Positions 60,325 through 60,422 of a stretch of DNA of 60,422 nucleotides are shown here, piece after piece. The notes under the pieces were generated by a model, which ran no database searches, was not told the DNA's origin, and saw only the letters and a list, made by a program, of their open reading frames with translations. The number at the start of each line of letters is the position of its first letter. Within the stretch, counting starts at the first letter, position 1. A program made the translations under genes and the position numbers. Source of the stretch: Thermoplasmataceae archaeon (GTDB taxonomy: Archaea; Thermoplasmatota; Thermoplasmata; Thermoplasmatales; Thermoplasmataceae); NCBI GenBank assembly GCA_038729425.1, contig JAVYSB010000001.1, positions 1-60,422 on the forward strand, read 5' to 3'.

Positions 60325-60422
60325 AATATCATTCTTTGGTTAAGCCGTTCCCTTTCTTCCAGAAGAGATTCCCTCAAGGAGATCATTCTTCTCTTCCTGA
60401 TGAGGGGATAGTCAAAAAGGAT
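60321..60422 (-). CDS. 3' end of an unidentified gene
   Basis: On the minus strand a frame enters from the window edge and ends in TAG at 60321-60323. It encodes about 33 residues with strongly charged, helical character (RRMISLRESLLEERERLNQRM). The stop overlaps the DUF92 stop by two bases, a convergent arrangement seen several times in this window. Family not recognisable from this fragment. Confidence 0.45.
   Translation of the reverse strand: MLFDYPLIRKRRMISLRESLLEERERLNQRMIF

Noticed and set aside
1-60422. CRISPR arrays, rRNA, tRNA and intact insertion sequences
   Set aside because: Gaps were read on both strands; no regular repeat-spacer series, no conserved rRNA stretches, no cloverleaf and no complete transposase frame were seen.

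Overview
The window is a compact archaeal chromosome segment. Most gene gaps are a few bases, neighbouring genes often overlap as ATGA, and several convergent pairs overlap at their stop codons. Many start codons lie about 25 to 30 bases after a TATA-like box, so many transcripts look leaderless; internal operon genes often carry GGAGGTG-like ribosome sites instead. Archaeal-type PheT, Nep1, ribosomal protein S15 next to a RecJ-like nuclease, Hel308, Trm5, TiaS, ApgM, AglB and a complete archaellum operon place it in the Archaea. A Ta0938-family protein, a ThiI with a rhodanese domain, a HemQ-like protein and a homogentisate pathway point to Thermoplasmatales (a Thermoplasma, Ferroplasma or Cuniculiplasma relative). 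I cannot fix the genus from sequence alone. I found no rRNA, tRNA, CRISPR array or intact insertion sequence.

Layout. 1-0.5 kb: 3' end of a CinA/MoaB-like gene. 0.5-9.4 kb, minus strand: archaellum operon flaB-C-D/E-F-G-H-I-J, ending in a HerA-like ATPase. 9.5-13.9 kb: gamma-carbonic-anhydrase-like protein, tandem ribbon-helix-helix regulator, pheT, an HTH plus solute-binding-domain regulator, and an orphan AAA-associated domain protein. 13.9-21 kb: a 2107-residue AglB oligosaccharyltransferase with a very long surface-protein-like tail, and a coupled small surface protein. 21-27.1 kb: LOG-like protein, Nep1, S15, RecJ/GAN, a RuvC/YqgF-like protein, ThiI and a HemQ-like protein. 27.1-27.8 kb: a gene-free, structured region. 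27.8-32 kb: tyrosine/homogentisate operon (HPPD, FAH family, homogentisate dioxygenase) ending in a maleylacetate-reductase-like dehydrogenase. 32-37 kb: PPC protein, haem-oxygenase-fold diiron candidate, GT2 glycosyltransferase and a large membrane surface protein. 37-43 kb: GlmM, then the opposed operon serS-uppS-tiaS-adenylate kinase-CDP-alcohol transferase. 43-53.3 kb: C2H2 plus haem-oxygenase-fold protein, Ta0938 protein, ApgM, rhodanese, AhcY, diaminopyrimidine reductase, Hel308, Trm5 and a GltD-like flavoprotein. 53.7-55.1 kb: TauE/SafE exporter with DUF1634 protein. 55.5-58.3 kb: a three-gene coiled-coil/SPFH/zinc-ribbon module. 58.6-60.4 kb: pdxS, a DUF92 membrane gene with an apparent N-terminal frameshift, and the end of a minus-strand gene.

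How it fits together. AglB, the polyprenyl diphosphate synthase, GlmM, the GT2 enzyme and the membrane surface proteins outline a surface-glycoprotein economy that would also glycosylate the archaellin. The aromatic operon takes tyrosine-derived 4-hydroxyphenylpyruvate to homogentisate and ring-cleavage products, with an unusual reductase as its fourth gene.

Most worth following up: (1) the coiled-coil/SPFH/zinc-ribbon module, which resembles the bacterial PspA-YdjGHI neighbourhood; (2) the reductase in the homogentisate operon, whose metal-ligand Asp is Arg; (3) the frameshift at the start of the DUF92 gene; (4) the AglB surface fusion; (5) the HerA-like ATPase with a nuclease-like tail at the end of the archaellum operon; (6) two regulators with candidate operators visible in the DNA.
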